The notes: generated by a model from the letters alone, not told the origin. A stretch of DNA of 64,000 bases from SCUD01 sp036824505 (GCA_036824505.1 DAITAA010000001.1:124001-188000); one strand, 5' to 3'; positions 53,098 through 61,422 are shown, numbered from the stretch's first letter. A program made the numbers and translations.

Positions 53098-54963
53098 TCA
53101 AGGCTGGGCTACTCGCCCCGACTCCGTATTGGCATTGAATTTCGGGGCGAAGTCTTCGCGTGGAACGACCGGAGCGCGCTTGTCGTCTCCGGTCTCTCGC
53201 ACGGCTGGCAGCAGGTACCTCGGGGTGATCTCCATCTGGACATAGAACGTTCCGCTGCTGCTGTAGTTTCCGCCATAAGTGGCGATCACAAGATCAAGCT
53301 CCGGAATCACAATCACTGCCTGTCCGCCCGTGCCACCTGCGAAGAAGGCGCGCACGGTGCGAGCCTTGTAGGGATAGTCGATGCTCCACCAGAGATAGCC
53401 ATAGTACATGCCGCGCAGGTGGTACAGCGGCGCGGTCGCTCGCGCTGCGTATTCACGACTGAGAATCCGTTGATCCTTCCAGGTTCCGCCATTGAGCAAC
53501 AACTGACCAAACTTCATGAAATCGCGCGGCAGAAACTGCACGCTGCCAGCGCCATAGGGATGCCCTGCGGGGTCCAGTCCCCATCCATAACGGTTGATTT
53601 TCAGTGGCACAGCGACCAATCGGTCAAAGGTGTCAAGCGGCGATTCACCCATTGCGCGATCCACAACTCCGAGTGCGAGGTTTGCATTTGCACTGCAGTA
53701 GACGGCCGTATCGCCAGGCGCCGTGGCCATCGGGACTTTCAGCGTGTATCGGTAGTAATCCGGTTCGTCGGTTTGATCAAGCATCGCGTCTTCATTGCCT
53801 GGCGCAGCTTCGTCATTGTCGTCGCAGTAATATCCCGATGACATCGTCAACAGGTGCTCCAGCGTCATGGCGCGTTTCCGGGGCTCCAGGTCCGGCGGGA
53901 AAATACCGCCATTCATGATCTGGTAGACGGGCGTTGACAGCTGTAACGGTGCGCCGGCCTGCATGGCCGCGCCCGCGATCACGGCCGTCACCGATTTCGA
54001 CGCGGAGCGCGTCTCGTGCAGCTCGTCGCGGTGCTCGCCGTGAAAGTATTCTTCCAGCACAAGCTTTCCATGCCGCGCGATCAGCAGACCGTGGACCGTT
54101 GGCGTTTCCGGCTGCTCCATGGGCGCGTCGAGGAATACCTGGATGAGCTTCTCGATGCCAGCCTGATCGATCTCCGCCTCATCCAGCGTTCCCGTCGGCC
54201 AACCGTCATCGCGAGAAAGCGGTGGATGATAGGCATAGCGACCCGGGTGCCTGCCGCGGGGATAGAAGTCACTGGAGTCGCCATCGCGTCGGAAATCGTA
54301 ACTCCCTCCACGGTCCGGAAATGTCAGTGTAATGACTTCGTTATCCGCATCGTAAATGCCACTCGCCACTTCGCGTTCATTGCCATGACGTCTGCCGATC
54401 AGCTTCACGGCATTCCCGTCGCGAGTCATCCGATCGACGCCGAGCCAGGCGCCGTAGTCGCGCTCGGGATTGCGCAGCAAGACGGCCAGCGTGCCGTCCG
54501 GTCGTTTCCGTGCCATTAGATAGAAGGTGAAGTGGACAGGGGGCGGATCGACGTTGCCCCGCAGGCGATCAGGCCCATCGGCGCTGAGCAATATGGGGGT
54601 CGCACTGTGATTTCCGCTGACGGGTGTTCCAGTCGAAATCCAGTGACCGGCGAGGCGGCGCCCGCCTGGTTCCATGCGTCCGCTGAACGAGCCCTCACCA
54701 TTTGGCAAAGCGAAGGCGAATTTCTCGCCGTCAACGTGCACTGGAATGGTCCGGCCGAGAAAATCGGCAGTCCACCCGGAAGGTGTCCGCTGAATGATCA
54801 ACGGTCCATGTGAATCGAGGCTAAACCAACGCTTTGCTTTCCAGAGACCCGCAAGTTGGTCGACCGACCCCGCAGGCGATTCGACCAGTTGCGCCGGCGT
54901 CTGGGCGGAAGCGGCCAGCGAAAATAGGATCAGCCCGCAGGCGAGTCTGGAGTCAAATCGCAT
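53098..54963 (-). CDS. Secreted serine hydrolase (class C beta-lactamase/DD-peptidase fold)
   Basis: A 621-residue exported protein. The ATG at 54963 opens a signal peptide ending ASA. The first 260 residues are a beta-rich region not found in beta-lactamases; the catalytic domain follows, with SASK (Ser near residue 318) as the S-x-x-K pair, YCSAN in the place of the Y-x-N motif, and AGGTGGQ as the third motif. The family includes esterases and peptidases acting on D-amino-acid peptides. The 120 bases directly upstream are a relic of a VOC gene. Confidence 0.87.
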   Translation of the reverse strand: MRFDSRLACGLILFSLAASAQTPAQLVESPAGSVDQLAGLWKAKRWFSLDSHGPLIIQRTPSGWTADFLGRTIPVHVDGEKFAFALPNGEGSFSGRMEPGGRRLAGHWISTGTPVSGNHSATPILLSADGPDRLRGNVDPPPVHFTFYLMARKRPDGTLAVLLRNPERDYGAWLGVDRMTRDGNAVKLIGRRHGNEREVASGIYDADNEVITLTFPDRGGSYDFRRDGDSSDFYPRGRHPGRYAYHPPLSRDDGWPTGTLDEAEIDQAGIEKLIQVFLDAPMEQPETPTVHGLLIARHGKLVLEEYFHGEHRDELHETRSASKSVTAVIAGAAMQAGAPLQLSTPVYQIMNGGIFPPDLEPRKRAMTLEHLLTMSSGYYCDDNDEAAPGNEDAMLDQTDEPDYYRYTLKVPMATAPGDTAVYCSANANLALGVVDRAMGESPLDTFDRLVAVPLKINRYGWGLDPAGHPYGAGSVQFLPRDFMKFGQLLLNGGTWKDQRILSREYAARATAPLYHLRGMYYGYLWWSIDYPYKARTVRAFFAGGTGGQAVIVIPELDLVIATYGGNYSSSGTFYVQMEITPRYLLPAVRETGDDKRAPVVPREDFAPKFNANTESGRVAQP

Positions 54964-55083
54964 ACGTGCCTCGGATCCCGGATCCCGATCCCATGGTGCT
55001 CGCGGTACCAGGCGCGCGACGCCTGAGGATCCTCTTGCCTTGAAGAACGCGCCAGCGATTCCAACGACGCGAGTCCTCGTCAC
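54964..55083 (-). pseudogene. VOC-family gene stub
   Basis: The minus strand from the GTG at 55083 reads TRVVGIAGAFFKAR and then, after a single extra G, continues in the next frame as DPQASRAWYREHHGIGIRDP. Together these equal the first 35-40 residues of a VOC protein such as the intact gene at 60414-60800 (VTGIGGIFFNARDP...RAWYRQHLGI). The rest of the gene is missing and the serine hydrolase starts at once. Both a frameshift and a truncation are thus visible. Confidence 0.75.
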
Positions 55084-55086
55084 AGC

Positions 55087-55548
55087 TCATAATTCGGCGA
55101 GCCATCGGCCAAATTCCCGCTCGGTGCGCTTGCCGACCTTGACGGCTGCGCTGCGCGCGAAGGAAGTGCTCCCGTGGATGTGGATATAGCCGCCGAGGTC
55201 GCTTGGCAAGTAGAAGTCCCCATACTTCAATATTGCTGTCTTCTTCTTGCCGAAGTGCCCGTAGAAGTAGCCGAACTCGAAGAGCACATTGAGATTCGGC
55301 ACGAGGACGGATTTCTTTCTGACGGTTGATCTGGCTTCAGGCGAGAACAGCAGGACAGCACCATCCACCCTGCCGCGGATATGGTCGAGGTCCTCGAGCA
55401 ATGTTCTGCCCGCGGTGAAAGCGTCCCACCAGGGCAGAAATCTCAGGACCGGACTCTGGAACTTCGTGACAAAGGCTCGTGCCTGCGACTTTGCAGCTGC
55501 CGACGAGCCGATGAATAAAGTGGTCTTGGGCAAGGCTGCCTCCCGCAT
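55087..55548 (-). CDS. TIR-like nucleotide-binding protein (PF10137/CAP12-type, predicted NADase)
   Basis: A 153-residue protein consisting of one TIR-like domain. KTTLFIGSSAAAKSQARAF is the first strand and loop of the family (FIGSS), DGAVLLFSPEARSTVR the central strand, and VPNLNVLFEFGYFYGHFGKKKTAIL contains the catalytic Glu (near residue 90, FEFG for the usual FELG); LPSDLGGY closes it. In CBASS and Pycsar systems such domains degrade NAD+ during phage infection. No cyclase is next to it. A TTG at 55533 with GGGAGG five bases before it may be the true start. It follows the racemase gene by 25 bases. Confidence 0.75.
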   Translation of the reverse strand: MREAALPKTTLFIGSSAAAKSQARAFVTKFQSPVLRFLPWWDAFTAGRTLLEDLDHIRGRVDGAVLLFSPEARSTVRKKSVLVPNLNVLFEFGYFYGHFGKKKTAILKYGDFYLPSDLGGYIHIHGSTSFARSAAVKVGKRTEREFGRWLAEL

Positions 55549-55573
55549 GGCTTCTCGCTGCCAACTCCAGCTG

Positions 55574-56278
55574 TCACCGGGCTTCCGTTGAATTCACCGC
55601 CTTCCGTAGTGCGGCTCGCGCCAGCAGCCGCGTCGAATCCAAGGTGGGCAAGGGCGAGTTCGCGTCGCTCAGGATCAACGGTATCTCGGTACAGCCGAGT
55701 ATGACCGCGTCGCAGCCCTGTTCCCTGAATCCCTGGATGAGCGACTGGAAACAGGCGACGCTCCCGGGCTTGAACACGCCATAGACAAGCTCGTCCATGA
55801 TGATTCTGCTGATCTCGTCGCGTCCGCGTGTGTCGGGCCTGACGCATGCGAGTCCGTGCTGGCTCAGCTTTTCCGGATAGACCTCGCTGTCGACGAGCCA
55901 GCGAGTACCCGTGAGGCCGAGGCGCCTGTAACCGCGCGCGGACGCCTCCGAGGCAACGATTTCAGCTATGTGAAGCCAGGGGAGGGGGGATCGGGCCTCG
56001 ACGTACGAGAACGCCTGGTGGATCGTGTTGTCCGGGCAGATCAGGAAGTCGGCGCCCGCGCCCGCCAGTTTCCGGGCCGACGCAAGCATCAGTTCACCGA
56101 CTCCGGCCACGTCGCCGCGGTCAAGGCACTTCACATACCCGGCCAGCGAGGGCGTGTGCATCGATATCTCGGGGTGGGCGTGCGGCCCCAGCAACGCCGC
56201 CCCTTCCGCACAGATGGTCCTGTAACAGAGCGCAGCGCCCTCAGCCGAACAACAAACGATACCGATGTGTAACGGCAC
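55574..56278 (-). CDS. Aspartate/glutamate racemase family protein
   Basis: A 234-residue racemase-fold protein. I start it at the GTG at 56278, with AGGA five bases before it, since MPLHIGIVCCSAEGAALCYRTI then forms the first strand directly. The catalytic cysteines are in FLICPDNTIHQAF and AVILGCTEIPLIL, both present. It should interconvert L- and D-aspartate or -glutamate, or a related acid. It starts seven bases after the 49-codon gene and is followed by the TIR-like gene. Confidence 0.85.
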   Translation of the reverse strand: MPLHIGIVCCSAEGAALCYRTICAEGAALLGPHAHPEISMHTPSLAGYVKCLDRGDVAGVGELMLASARKLAGAGADFLICPDNTIHQAFSYVEARSPLPWLHIAEIVASEASARGYRRLGLTGTRWLVDSEVYPEKLSQHGLACVRPDTRGRDEISRIIMDELVYGVFKPGSVACFQSLIQGFREQGCDAVILGCTEIPLILSDANSPLPTLDSTRLLARAALRKAVNSTEAR

Positions 56279-56285
56279 TTTCGTC

Positions 56286-56435
56286 CTAGCGCCGCTTGAA
56301 GAACTGGATCTCTCGCTCATGCTGCTCGGCAGCCGCACGCGTCGCGAATGTCCCGAGGTTGCGGCGCCTGCCTGTCTTCGGATTTATCGACCGCGAGTAC
56401 AGGCGGTACTTTCCCGAGGGGAGTTTCCGGATCAC
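56286..56435 (-). CDS. Small basic protein, 49 residues
   Basis: A GTG-initiated gene with AAGGA seven bases before the start. The protein MIRKLPSGKYRLYSRSINPK continues with TGRRRNLGTFATRAAAEQHE and ends REIQFFKRR. It has twelve Arg/Lys, a beta hairpin-like N-terminus and a C-terminal helix, so it could bind nucleic acid, like the SPOR-free short integrase/AP2-type N-terminal modules. I recall similar short proteins in other proteobacteria, all unnamed. It lies 20 bases after the SDR gene and seven before the racemase. Confidence 0.75.
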   Translation of the reverse strand: MIRKLPSGKYRLYSRSINPKTGRRRNLGTFATRAAAEQHEREIQFFKRR

Positions 56436-56455
56436 TTTCCAGTCCTTTTGCCCGA

Positions 56456-57157
56456 TTACCAGGTTTCTCCGAACGGTCTCGCCTCAACCTCGAATGACCA
56501 TGCTGAGCGGTCCTGTGTGCACAGCTGATATACCGTCGCCGCGATCGCGGACGGTTTTATGAAGAATGCCTCGCTCTTTCCCGGCATCTTCTCTCTTGTC
56601 GATGGCAGGTCAACGACGCCGTCGATGATCAACAGTGAGACATGAATTCCAAGAGGCCAGAGATGCCGTGCCATTGATTCGGCCAATGCTCTCTGGGCCG
56701 CTTTGGCAGGAGCAAATGCCGCCGTCTTTGCGCCGCCACGTCGCGATGCGGTAGCGCCAATGAATACAATGCTTCCATGGCCCGATTTCTTCATGGCAGG
56801 TATGACCTGCTGCGCAGCGAGAAAGGAACCGAGCGCATTGACTTTCCAGTTGTCCTCAAGTGTGGATGCCGTGATGTCCTCGATCGTTCCCCACGACCCG
56901 GATCCGGCGTTGTAGACGAGGACAGCAATGTCGCCCAACCGCTTGCGGACCTGGGCAAACGCCGCCTGCACGTCCGCCTCGATCGTGACGTCGCAGGTCA
57001 CCGCGATGGCGCCATTCAGTTCCTTCGCCAGCGTGGACGAGAAATGCGGGGTACGCGCCAATAACGCGACCTTGTAGCCGGCCTCCGAGAATCTACGCGC
57101 GATCGCGGCGCCGTTGCCAGGTCCTGCTCCTACGACCACGCATACCGGGTTGCTCAT
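56456..57157 (-). CDS. SDR-family oxidoreductase with Phe in place of catalytic Tyr
   Basis: A 233-residue short-chain dehydrogenase fold. VCVVVGAGPGNGAAIARRF is the cofactor motif and LVYNAGSGSWG the structural one. The catalytic YxxxK reads FAPAK (KTAAFAPAKAAQRAL): the Lys is there, the Tyr is Phe. I know this substitution from a recognisable group of SDR proteins, so it is probably a family trait rather than a local mutation; the reaction, if any, is unknown. First gene of the group leading to the TIR-like protein. Confidence 0.87.
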   Translation of the reverse strand: MSNPVCVVVGAGPGNGAAIARRFSEAGYKVALLARTPHFSSTLAKELNGAIAVTCDVTIEADVQAAFAQVRKRLGDIAVLVYNAGSGSWGTIEDITASTLEDNWKVNALGSFLAAQQVIPAMKKSGHGSIVFIGATASRRGGAKTAAFAPAKAAQRALAESMARHLWPLGIHVSLLIIDGVVDLPSTREKMPGKSEAFFIKPSAIAATVYQLCTQDRSAWSFEVEARPFGETW

Positions 57158-57224
57158 GGTCGGTACCTTGATGAAAGTTGTAGCCGCCAGCCATCAGCTA
57201 GTACTCGACAGTCCGCGCCAGCGA

Positions 57225-57238
57225 AGGCGCATGCGCCT
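57225..57238. repeat. 14-base palindrome between TerC and SDR genes
   Basis: AGGCGCATGCGCCT equals its reverse complement and lies in the 91-base gap after the TerC-like gene. It could be the stem of a hairpin ending that transcript, but no T-run follows on the minus strand. Confidence 0.5.
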
Positions 57239-57248
57239 GGGTGCTGAG

Positions 57249-58001
57249 TCATTCACCATCTCGCGTATAGCGCTCGTGCAATTCGACCGGCCGACCAGCG
57301 CGTTTTCTCATCCGGATGTTGAGCACCTCGACAGCGACTGAAAACGCCATGGCAAAGTACACATAACCCTTCGGCACATGATGATCCAGCCCGTCAGCGA
57401 TCAATACAACGCCAATCACCAGCAGGAATGCAAGGGCAAGCATCTTTATCGTTGGGTGTGCCGAAACCACGCGTCCGATCGCGCCTGCGAAGGCCATCAT
57501 CAGCAACACCGAAATGACGATCGCTGCGACCATGACTTCCACCTGGTCGACCATTCCCACGGCGGTGATGATTGAGTCGAAGGAAAAGACGAGATCAATG
57601 ATCGTGATCTGCAAAATCACGGCCGAAAACGTGGCGCGGACCGCGGCCGACGCTGTGCCCGAAGTGCCCTCAAGTAACTGGTGGATTTCCTTCGTGCTCT
57701 TCCAGAGCAGAAAGAGCCCGCCGCCGATCAGGATCAGATCGCGACCGGAAAGCTCCTCACGGAACAGGGAGAAGAGCGGCTCGGTGAGTCCAATGATCCA
57801 GGACAGCAGGAACAGCAGCCCTATTCGCATGAACATGGCAAGGAGCAGGCCGATCTTTCGCGCCAGCTCACGGCGGCCCTTGGGCAGCTTGTCAACAAGA
57901 ATCGATATGAAGATGACATTGTCGATTCCGAGCACCAGCTCGAGGGCGGTGAGCGTAAGAAATGCGATCCAGATCTGTGGGTCGGATAGCAGGTCAATCA
58001 T
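57249..58001 (-). CDS. TerC-family integral membrane protein
   Basis: A 250-residue membrane protein with seven segments. LTALELVLGIDNVIFISILVDKLP and LQITIIDLVFSFDSIITAVGMVD are the two TerC signatures, each with the acidic pair of ELxxxxDN / DLxFSxDS inside the membrane. Related proteins are implicated in manganese export and in metal loading of exported enzymes. It resembles YgdQ by size. It ends the transcript group that starts with the DUF302 to DUF2721 genes, or stands alone. Confidence 0.9.
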   Translation of the reverse strand: MIDLLSDPQIWIAFLTLTALELVLGIDNVIFISILVDKLPKGRRELARKIGLLLAMFMRIGLLFLLSWIIGLTEPLFSLFREELSGRDLILIGGGLFLLWKSTKEIHQLLEGTSGTASAAVRATFSAVILQITIIDLVFSFDSIITAVGMVDQVEVMVAAIVISVLLMMAFAGAIGRVVSAHPTIKMLALAFLLVIGVVLIADGLDHHVPKGYVYFAMAFSVAVEVLNIRMRKRAGRPVELHERYTRDGE

Positions 58002-58063
58002 GTGACTTCTCTCGCAGCAATACGCCTGGGTCTTTGTTCACACTTGCGCGCGCCCTGGAAGTT

Positions 58064-58504
58064 TCATCGCGGCCCGATCCGCAGATTGGCGGTCGCTATG
58101 AATATTTCGCGCAGAAAGCACAATAGGCCCACGAAGAACGTGGACATGGCGCCGACGAAGAGGACGGCAACCGGAATTGAGGCATCGAACTGCAGGAAGG
58201 CCCCGACGAACAGGGTCGCGATCACGGCGCAAACGAGGAGTGCCGTGATCGTGCAGAAGGTAATTGCGAGGTTGATGAACTTGGCGCGGCGCGAGAAGAT
58301 TCGCAGGTGCCCATGCGAAGACGCGAGATCGCCGGGGGCCTCGCCTGCGAGACGAGCTTCAACTGCGCGTGCGCGGTCCACAACACGCGCCAGGCGATTG
58401 GTCATCACGGCGAGCATTGCGCCAATGCCCGAGAGCAGGAAGACGGGCGCCACAGACAACTGGATGACGTGGCCGACGGTGGCAAGGGCGGTTTGTTGTT
58501 CCAC
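58064..58504 (-). CDS. DUF2721 membrane protein
   Basis: A 146-residue protein with three segments. VIQLSVAPVFLLSGIGAMLAVMTNRLARVVDRAR is the diagnostic N-terminal block, with a cytoplasmic loop rich in Arg; two further helices follow (LAITFCTITALLVCAVIATLFVG, VAVLFVGAMSTFFVGLLCFLREI). The GTG start is backed by AGGAG five bases upstream. Function unknown. Confidence 0.88.
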   Translation of the reverse strand: MEQQTALATVGHVIQLSVAPVFLLSGIGAMLAVMTNRLARVVDRARAVEARLAGEAPGDLASSHGHLRIFSRRAKFINLAITFCTITALLVCAVIATLFVGAFLQFDASIPVAVLFVGAMSTFFVGLLCFLREIFIATANLRIGPR

Positions 58505-58583
58505 TGCGACTCCTAGAGCGACGCCGGCATATTATCGGCTACCAGGACCCGTGCACGTCTTTCAGCGAACCAATCGTGGTCTT

Positions 58584-58967
58584 TCATTTCGCCTCATCAA
58601 CCATTCTTATGGTCTTCTCCTCGACCTCTTTCGCAACTTGCAGCAAGGCCGCATCCTGGGACAGCATCGAAAGCATCTGTAAGGGCTTTACAAGCCCGAT
58701 CTTGGTCTTGCCGTTGTCGGTAAACACCGAGATACGACAGGGCAGCGCCATGTTCAGGCGCATGTCGGCGGACAAAACCTTTGCGGCTTGTCCCGGGTTG
58801 CATACTTCAAAGACCCTGCACTGCTCCTGGAACGGAATGCCCTTGCCGCGAAGCGTGGTCCCAAGGTCGTGGATGTGCAGCACACCGAAGCCATGGCGCT
58901 TGACCGCCGACTCAAGGTCCACTGACGCCTGGTCAAATGACTTGTTGGTGTCAACGAGGTAGTACAC
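58584..58967 (-). CDS. DUF302 protein
   Basis: A 127-residue cytoplasmic protein of the DUF302 fold. YYLVDTNKSFDQASVDLESAVKRHGFGVLHIHDLGTTLRGKGI opens the domain, and VFEVCNPGQAAKVLSADMRLNMALPCRISVFTDNGKTKIGL is the family core with a conserved Cys-Asn-Pro and Pro-Cys. The GTG start has GAGGTGAT six bases upstream. DUF302 proteins may bind heme-degradation or metal-linked ligands; role unknown. Confidence 0.88.
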   Translation of the reverse strand: MYYLVDTNKSFDQASVDLESAVKRHGFGVLHIHDLGTTLRGKGIPFQEQCRVFEVCNPGQAAKVLSADMRLNMALPCRISVFTDNGKTKIGLVKPLQMLSMLSQDAALLQVAKEVEEKTIRMVDEAK

Positions 58968-59025
58968 GAATCACCTCAGTCCATGTGGTCGACTCTTGAT
59001 GTCGGTGCTGAAACACTGGCGGCCG

Positions 59026-59406
59026 CTAGCTTCGGCTCGATATGGCACTGAAGCCAAGCCACACGGCAAGCAAGCCAATAACTACGGTAGAAAGCACATA
59101 GCCTCCGGCCACCAGGACATCACCCCGGCGCAGGAGAAAGAACGTTTCGAAGCCGAACGCGGAAAACGTAGTGAAGCCGCCGACAAGGCCGGTAAAAAGA
59201 AAGATGCGCGTATCGCCCATGAAGAAGTCGTGCTTGACGGCTAGACCCCCGAGAAGTCCGACCACGAGGCAACCGATGACATTAACGGCGAAGGTGCCCA
59301 GCGGAAACCGCCAATCTACGGAGTGATGCAGCGCCCAGCCGGAGAGGAGATAGCGAGCGATCGACCCCAGCGCGCCGCCCAGACCAACGAGCAGGAGTGA
59401 ATTCAT
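59026..59406 (-). CDS. crcB: Fluoride channel CrcB/Fluc
   Basis: A 126-residue membrane protein with four segments that exports fluoride as an antiparallel dimer. GLGGALGSIARYLLSGWALHH, PLGTFAVNVIGCLVVGLLGG and TGLVGGFTTFSAFGFETFFLLRRGD carry the conserved Asn and Thr-Thr-Phe-Ser pore residues. The ATG at 59406 is at the family position. No fluoride riboswitch is seen in the 107-base gap upstream, although crcB genes often have one. Confidence 0.92.
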   Translation of the reverse strand: MNSLLLVGLGGALGSIARYLLSGWALHHSVDWRFPLGTFAVNVIGCLVVGLLGGLAVKHDFFMGDTRIFLFTGLVGGFTTFSAFGFETFFLLRRGDVLVAGGYVLSTVVIGLLAVWLGFSAISSRS

Positions 59407-59513
59407 CTCATGCCTGATTGCGGGCATGCCTGCCCCGCTGCTCGAGATTACTTCTCACGTCCCGGGCCATTGCAAGGGCTTCTCGGGCATGTCCTGGTCG
59501 CGGTTGATCGGAG

Positions 59514-59993
59514 TCACAGACCGAGGTCGGAAAGTGCTGCATGGTCGTCGGGACGCCGCCCCAGTGGCCAACGATATTTCCGGTCGCTCTCCCGGATCGG
59601 CAAGTCGTTGATGCTCGCGATCCGGCGCTGCATGAAGCCGTGCTCGTTGAACTCCCAGTTCTCGTTACCGTAGGATCGAAACCAGTTTCCTGAATCGTCG
59701 TGCCACTCGTACGCGAAGCGGACCGCAATGCGGTTGCCGTGGAATGCCCAGAGTTCCTTTATCAGGCGATAGTCCAGCTCCTTGTTCCACTTGCGGATGA
59801 GGAACTGGATGATCGCTTCGCGACCGGTCAGGAACTCGGAGCGATTGCGCCAGGTGCTGCCGGGGGTGTAAGCGAGCGCAACGCGTTCCGGGTCGCGGCT
59901 ATTCCAGGCATCTTCGGCCATGCGCACTTTCTTGGCGGCCGATTCGGCATCGAAGGGAGGAAACGGTGGCCTCGGGCTTTCAGTTGCGCTCAC
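59514..59993 (-). CDS. DUF1348 NTF2-like protein
   Basis: A 159-residue protein with a GTG start and AGGAA seven bases before it. AAKKVRMAEDAWNSRDPERVALAYTPGSTWRNRSEFLTGREAIIQFLIRKW and YRLIKELWAFHGNRIAVRFAYEWHDDSGNWFRSYGNENWEF are the DUF1348 hallmarks, an NTF2-like cone. The reaction is unknown; the pocket residues (Trp, Arg, Glu, Asn) suggest binding of a small ligand. It ends 107 bases before crcB and starts 28 bases after the DUF2784 stop. Confidence 0.88.
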   Translation of the reverse strand: MSATESPRPPFPPFDAESAAKKVRMAEDAWNSRDPERVALAYTPGSTWRNRSEFLTGREAIIQFLIRKWNKELDYRLIKELWAFHGNRIAVRFAYEWHDDSGNWFRSYGNENWEFNEHGFMQRRIASINDLPIRESDRKYRWPLGRRPDDHAALSDLGL

Positions 59994-60021
59994 GTCGATT
60001 TCCTGTGTGATGGATGGCGGG

Positions 60022-60384
60022 TCACCGAGTGGCCCAGAGGATGACGCCCGCGTACACCAGTGCATTGCATGCCAATACGGATATACCTGCCACAAGCTCC
60101 AGCTGCCGTGGCATCCCTCGCGGGTAGACCAGTTGTCCGACGTAATGCTGCACAAAGCCGCCCGAATATTCCAGCTGGCCGGCGCGGCTTCGCAGGGACT
60201 TTTCAAGTGGCGTCAGGGGGCAAGTCCAGCTCATCAGGTTTACGACGCCAGACCATAGCACCACCGGAACATGCACCCATGACCACGCGGGGTTGTAGAA
60301 GGCCAGGGCTCCCCCGAAGACAGCAAACGCCGCGAACAGAAAGTGCGCCAACAACACCAGATCTGCGCCAATTCGATACAGCAT
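60022..60384 (-). CDS. DUF2784 membrane protein
   Basis: A 120-residue protein with three to four segments. MLYRIGADLVLLAHFLFAAFAVFGGALAF, SWTCPLTPLEKSLRSRAGQLEYSGGFVQHYVGQLVYP match the family, with a conserved CPLTPLE and a His-containing loop. The ATG at 60384 begins at the family position; a GTG at 60417 overlapping the VOC stop (GTGA) would add eleven residues and could serve coupled translation. Function unknown. Confidence 0.87.
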   Translation of the reverse strand: MLYRIGADLVLLAHFLFAAFAVFGGALAFYNPAWSWVHVPVVLWSGVVNLMSWTCPLTPLEKSLRSRAGQLEYSGGFVQHYVGQLVYPRGMPRQLELVAGISVLACNALVYAGVILWATR

Positions 60385-60413
60385 ACCCGTAAGACTATGA
60401 CTGGCGCGGTCCT

Positions 60414-60800
60414 TCACTTGCCGGGAGGGGGTTCCCAGAGTTCAACCTTGTTTCCTTCCGGGTCCATAACCCAGGCGAACTTTCCGTATTCCGACTCCTC
60501 GGTCTTCTCGAGCACATTGCAACCTTCCGCCCGCAAGACTGAAACGAGAGCGTGAAGGTCCGCGACGCGGTAGTTGATCATGAAGGACGCTGTACTTGGA
60601 GCGAAGTAAGCGCCGGCGGCAGTGCCGATAGACCAGACGGTTGTTCCCGCAGTTGGCTTGCCTTCTTCGTCAGTCCATGAAAACGCAGTGCCACCCCAGT
60701 CCTGAACATCGATGCCCAGATGCTGCCGGTACCAGGCCCGGAGCGTCACGGGATCCCGTGCATTGAAGAAGATCCCTCCGATACCAGTGACTCTCTTCAT
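60414..60800 (-). CDS. VOC family protein
   Basis: A 128-residue VOC protein. RVTGIGGIFFNARDPVTLRAWYRQHLGIDVQDWGG is the first module, with Trp-Tyr-Arg after the helix; MINYRVADLHALVSVLRAEGCNVLEKTEESEYGKFAWVMDPEGNKVELWEPP is the second, ending in a DPEGNKVELWEP motif. The usual first metal His is not obvious, so metal dependence is unclear. It is the intact counterpart of the stub at 54964-55083. Confidence 0.87.
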   Translation of the reverse strand: MKRVTGIGGIFFNARDPVTLRAWYRQHLGIDVQDWGGTAFSWTDEEGKPTAGTTVWSIGTAAGAYFAPSTASFMINYRVADLHALVSVLRAEGCNVLEKTEESEYGKFAWVMDPEGNKVELWEPPPGK

Positions 60801-60984
60801 CTACGTCTCCATGGCGCATGAGTGCCCGAAGTGTCGCCCCTGGCTGGCGGCAAGCGCAAGCGTGCCGACGGAGAGGGCGAGGCCCGTATTCAATAGCAAA
60901 TCAGTGAATGGCCCCTCGGGCGGTACGGTGCTGCGACCGGAGAGATGGGCCACCAAGCGCATGGCAGCCCGGAGCAGGACAATC

Positions 60985-61422
60985 TCATGGATTCACTTGT
61001 CTGAACCCCAGTGCCCGCAAGAAGCCCATTGAGTCGACGTAGACGTCCTTACGTGCGACAAGGTTGCCGTGGAACGGAATTACATCAACGCCATTCCAGG
61101 AGACGATCTTTCCTGTTGGCTGCACGGTGGCGGCGTCCTTAGTGTATGGAATGGCCAGCGTGCCAGTCGCTGTCCATTCCTGCGTCACCAAACCGTCCCG
61201 TACGTAGGTCCGGCGCGCATCGAAATGGATATCGGGAAATGCGGCGAAGATCCCCTTCAGGAGCTCGCGTATGGCGTCCTTACCGACAGCCTTTCCGCCG
61301 CTCGTGTGGTTCTCGAAGACGGATTCCTCGGTATGCATCGCGAGGATGGCCTCTACGTTGTGGCTATTCCATGCTTCTCCGTAAGCGGCAATGACCTTCT
61401 CGAGCGGATGCTCAGCGCTCAT
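60985..61422 (-). CDS. SnoaL-like NTF2-fold protein
   Basis: A 145-residue protein. EKVIAAYGEAWNSHNVEAILAMHTEESVFENHTSGGKAVGKDAIRELLKGIFAAFPDIHFDARRTYVRDG is the classical SnoaL-like opening, followed by TQEWTATGTLAIPYTKDAATVQPTGKIVSWNGVDVIPFHGNLVARKDVYVDSMGFLRALG. This is the steroid isomerase/polyketide cyclase type of pocket; the ligand is unknown. A GAGGG box precedes the ATG at 61422. A 184-base gap without evident genes separates it from the VOC gene downstream. Confidence 0.87.
   Translation of the reverse strand: MSAEHPLEKVIAAYGEAWNSHNVEAILAMHTEESVFENHTSGGKAVGKDAIRELLKGIFAAFPDIHFDARRTYVRDGLVTQEWTATGTLAIPYTKDAATVQPTGKIVSWNGVDVIPFHGNLVARKDVYVDSMGFLRALGFRQVNP

Noticed and set aside
56456..57157. 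SDR as inactivated gene because of the missing Tyr
   Set aside because: The Phe-for-Tyr change occurs in a recognisable SDR group and the rest of the gene is intact, so a pseudogene call is not justified.
59407..59513. Fluoride riboswitch before crcB
   Set aside because: The gap shows none of the conserved crcB-motif elements that I can recognise.
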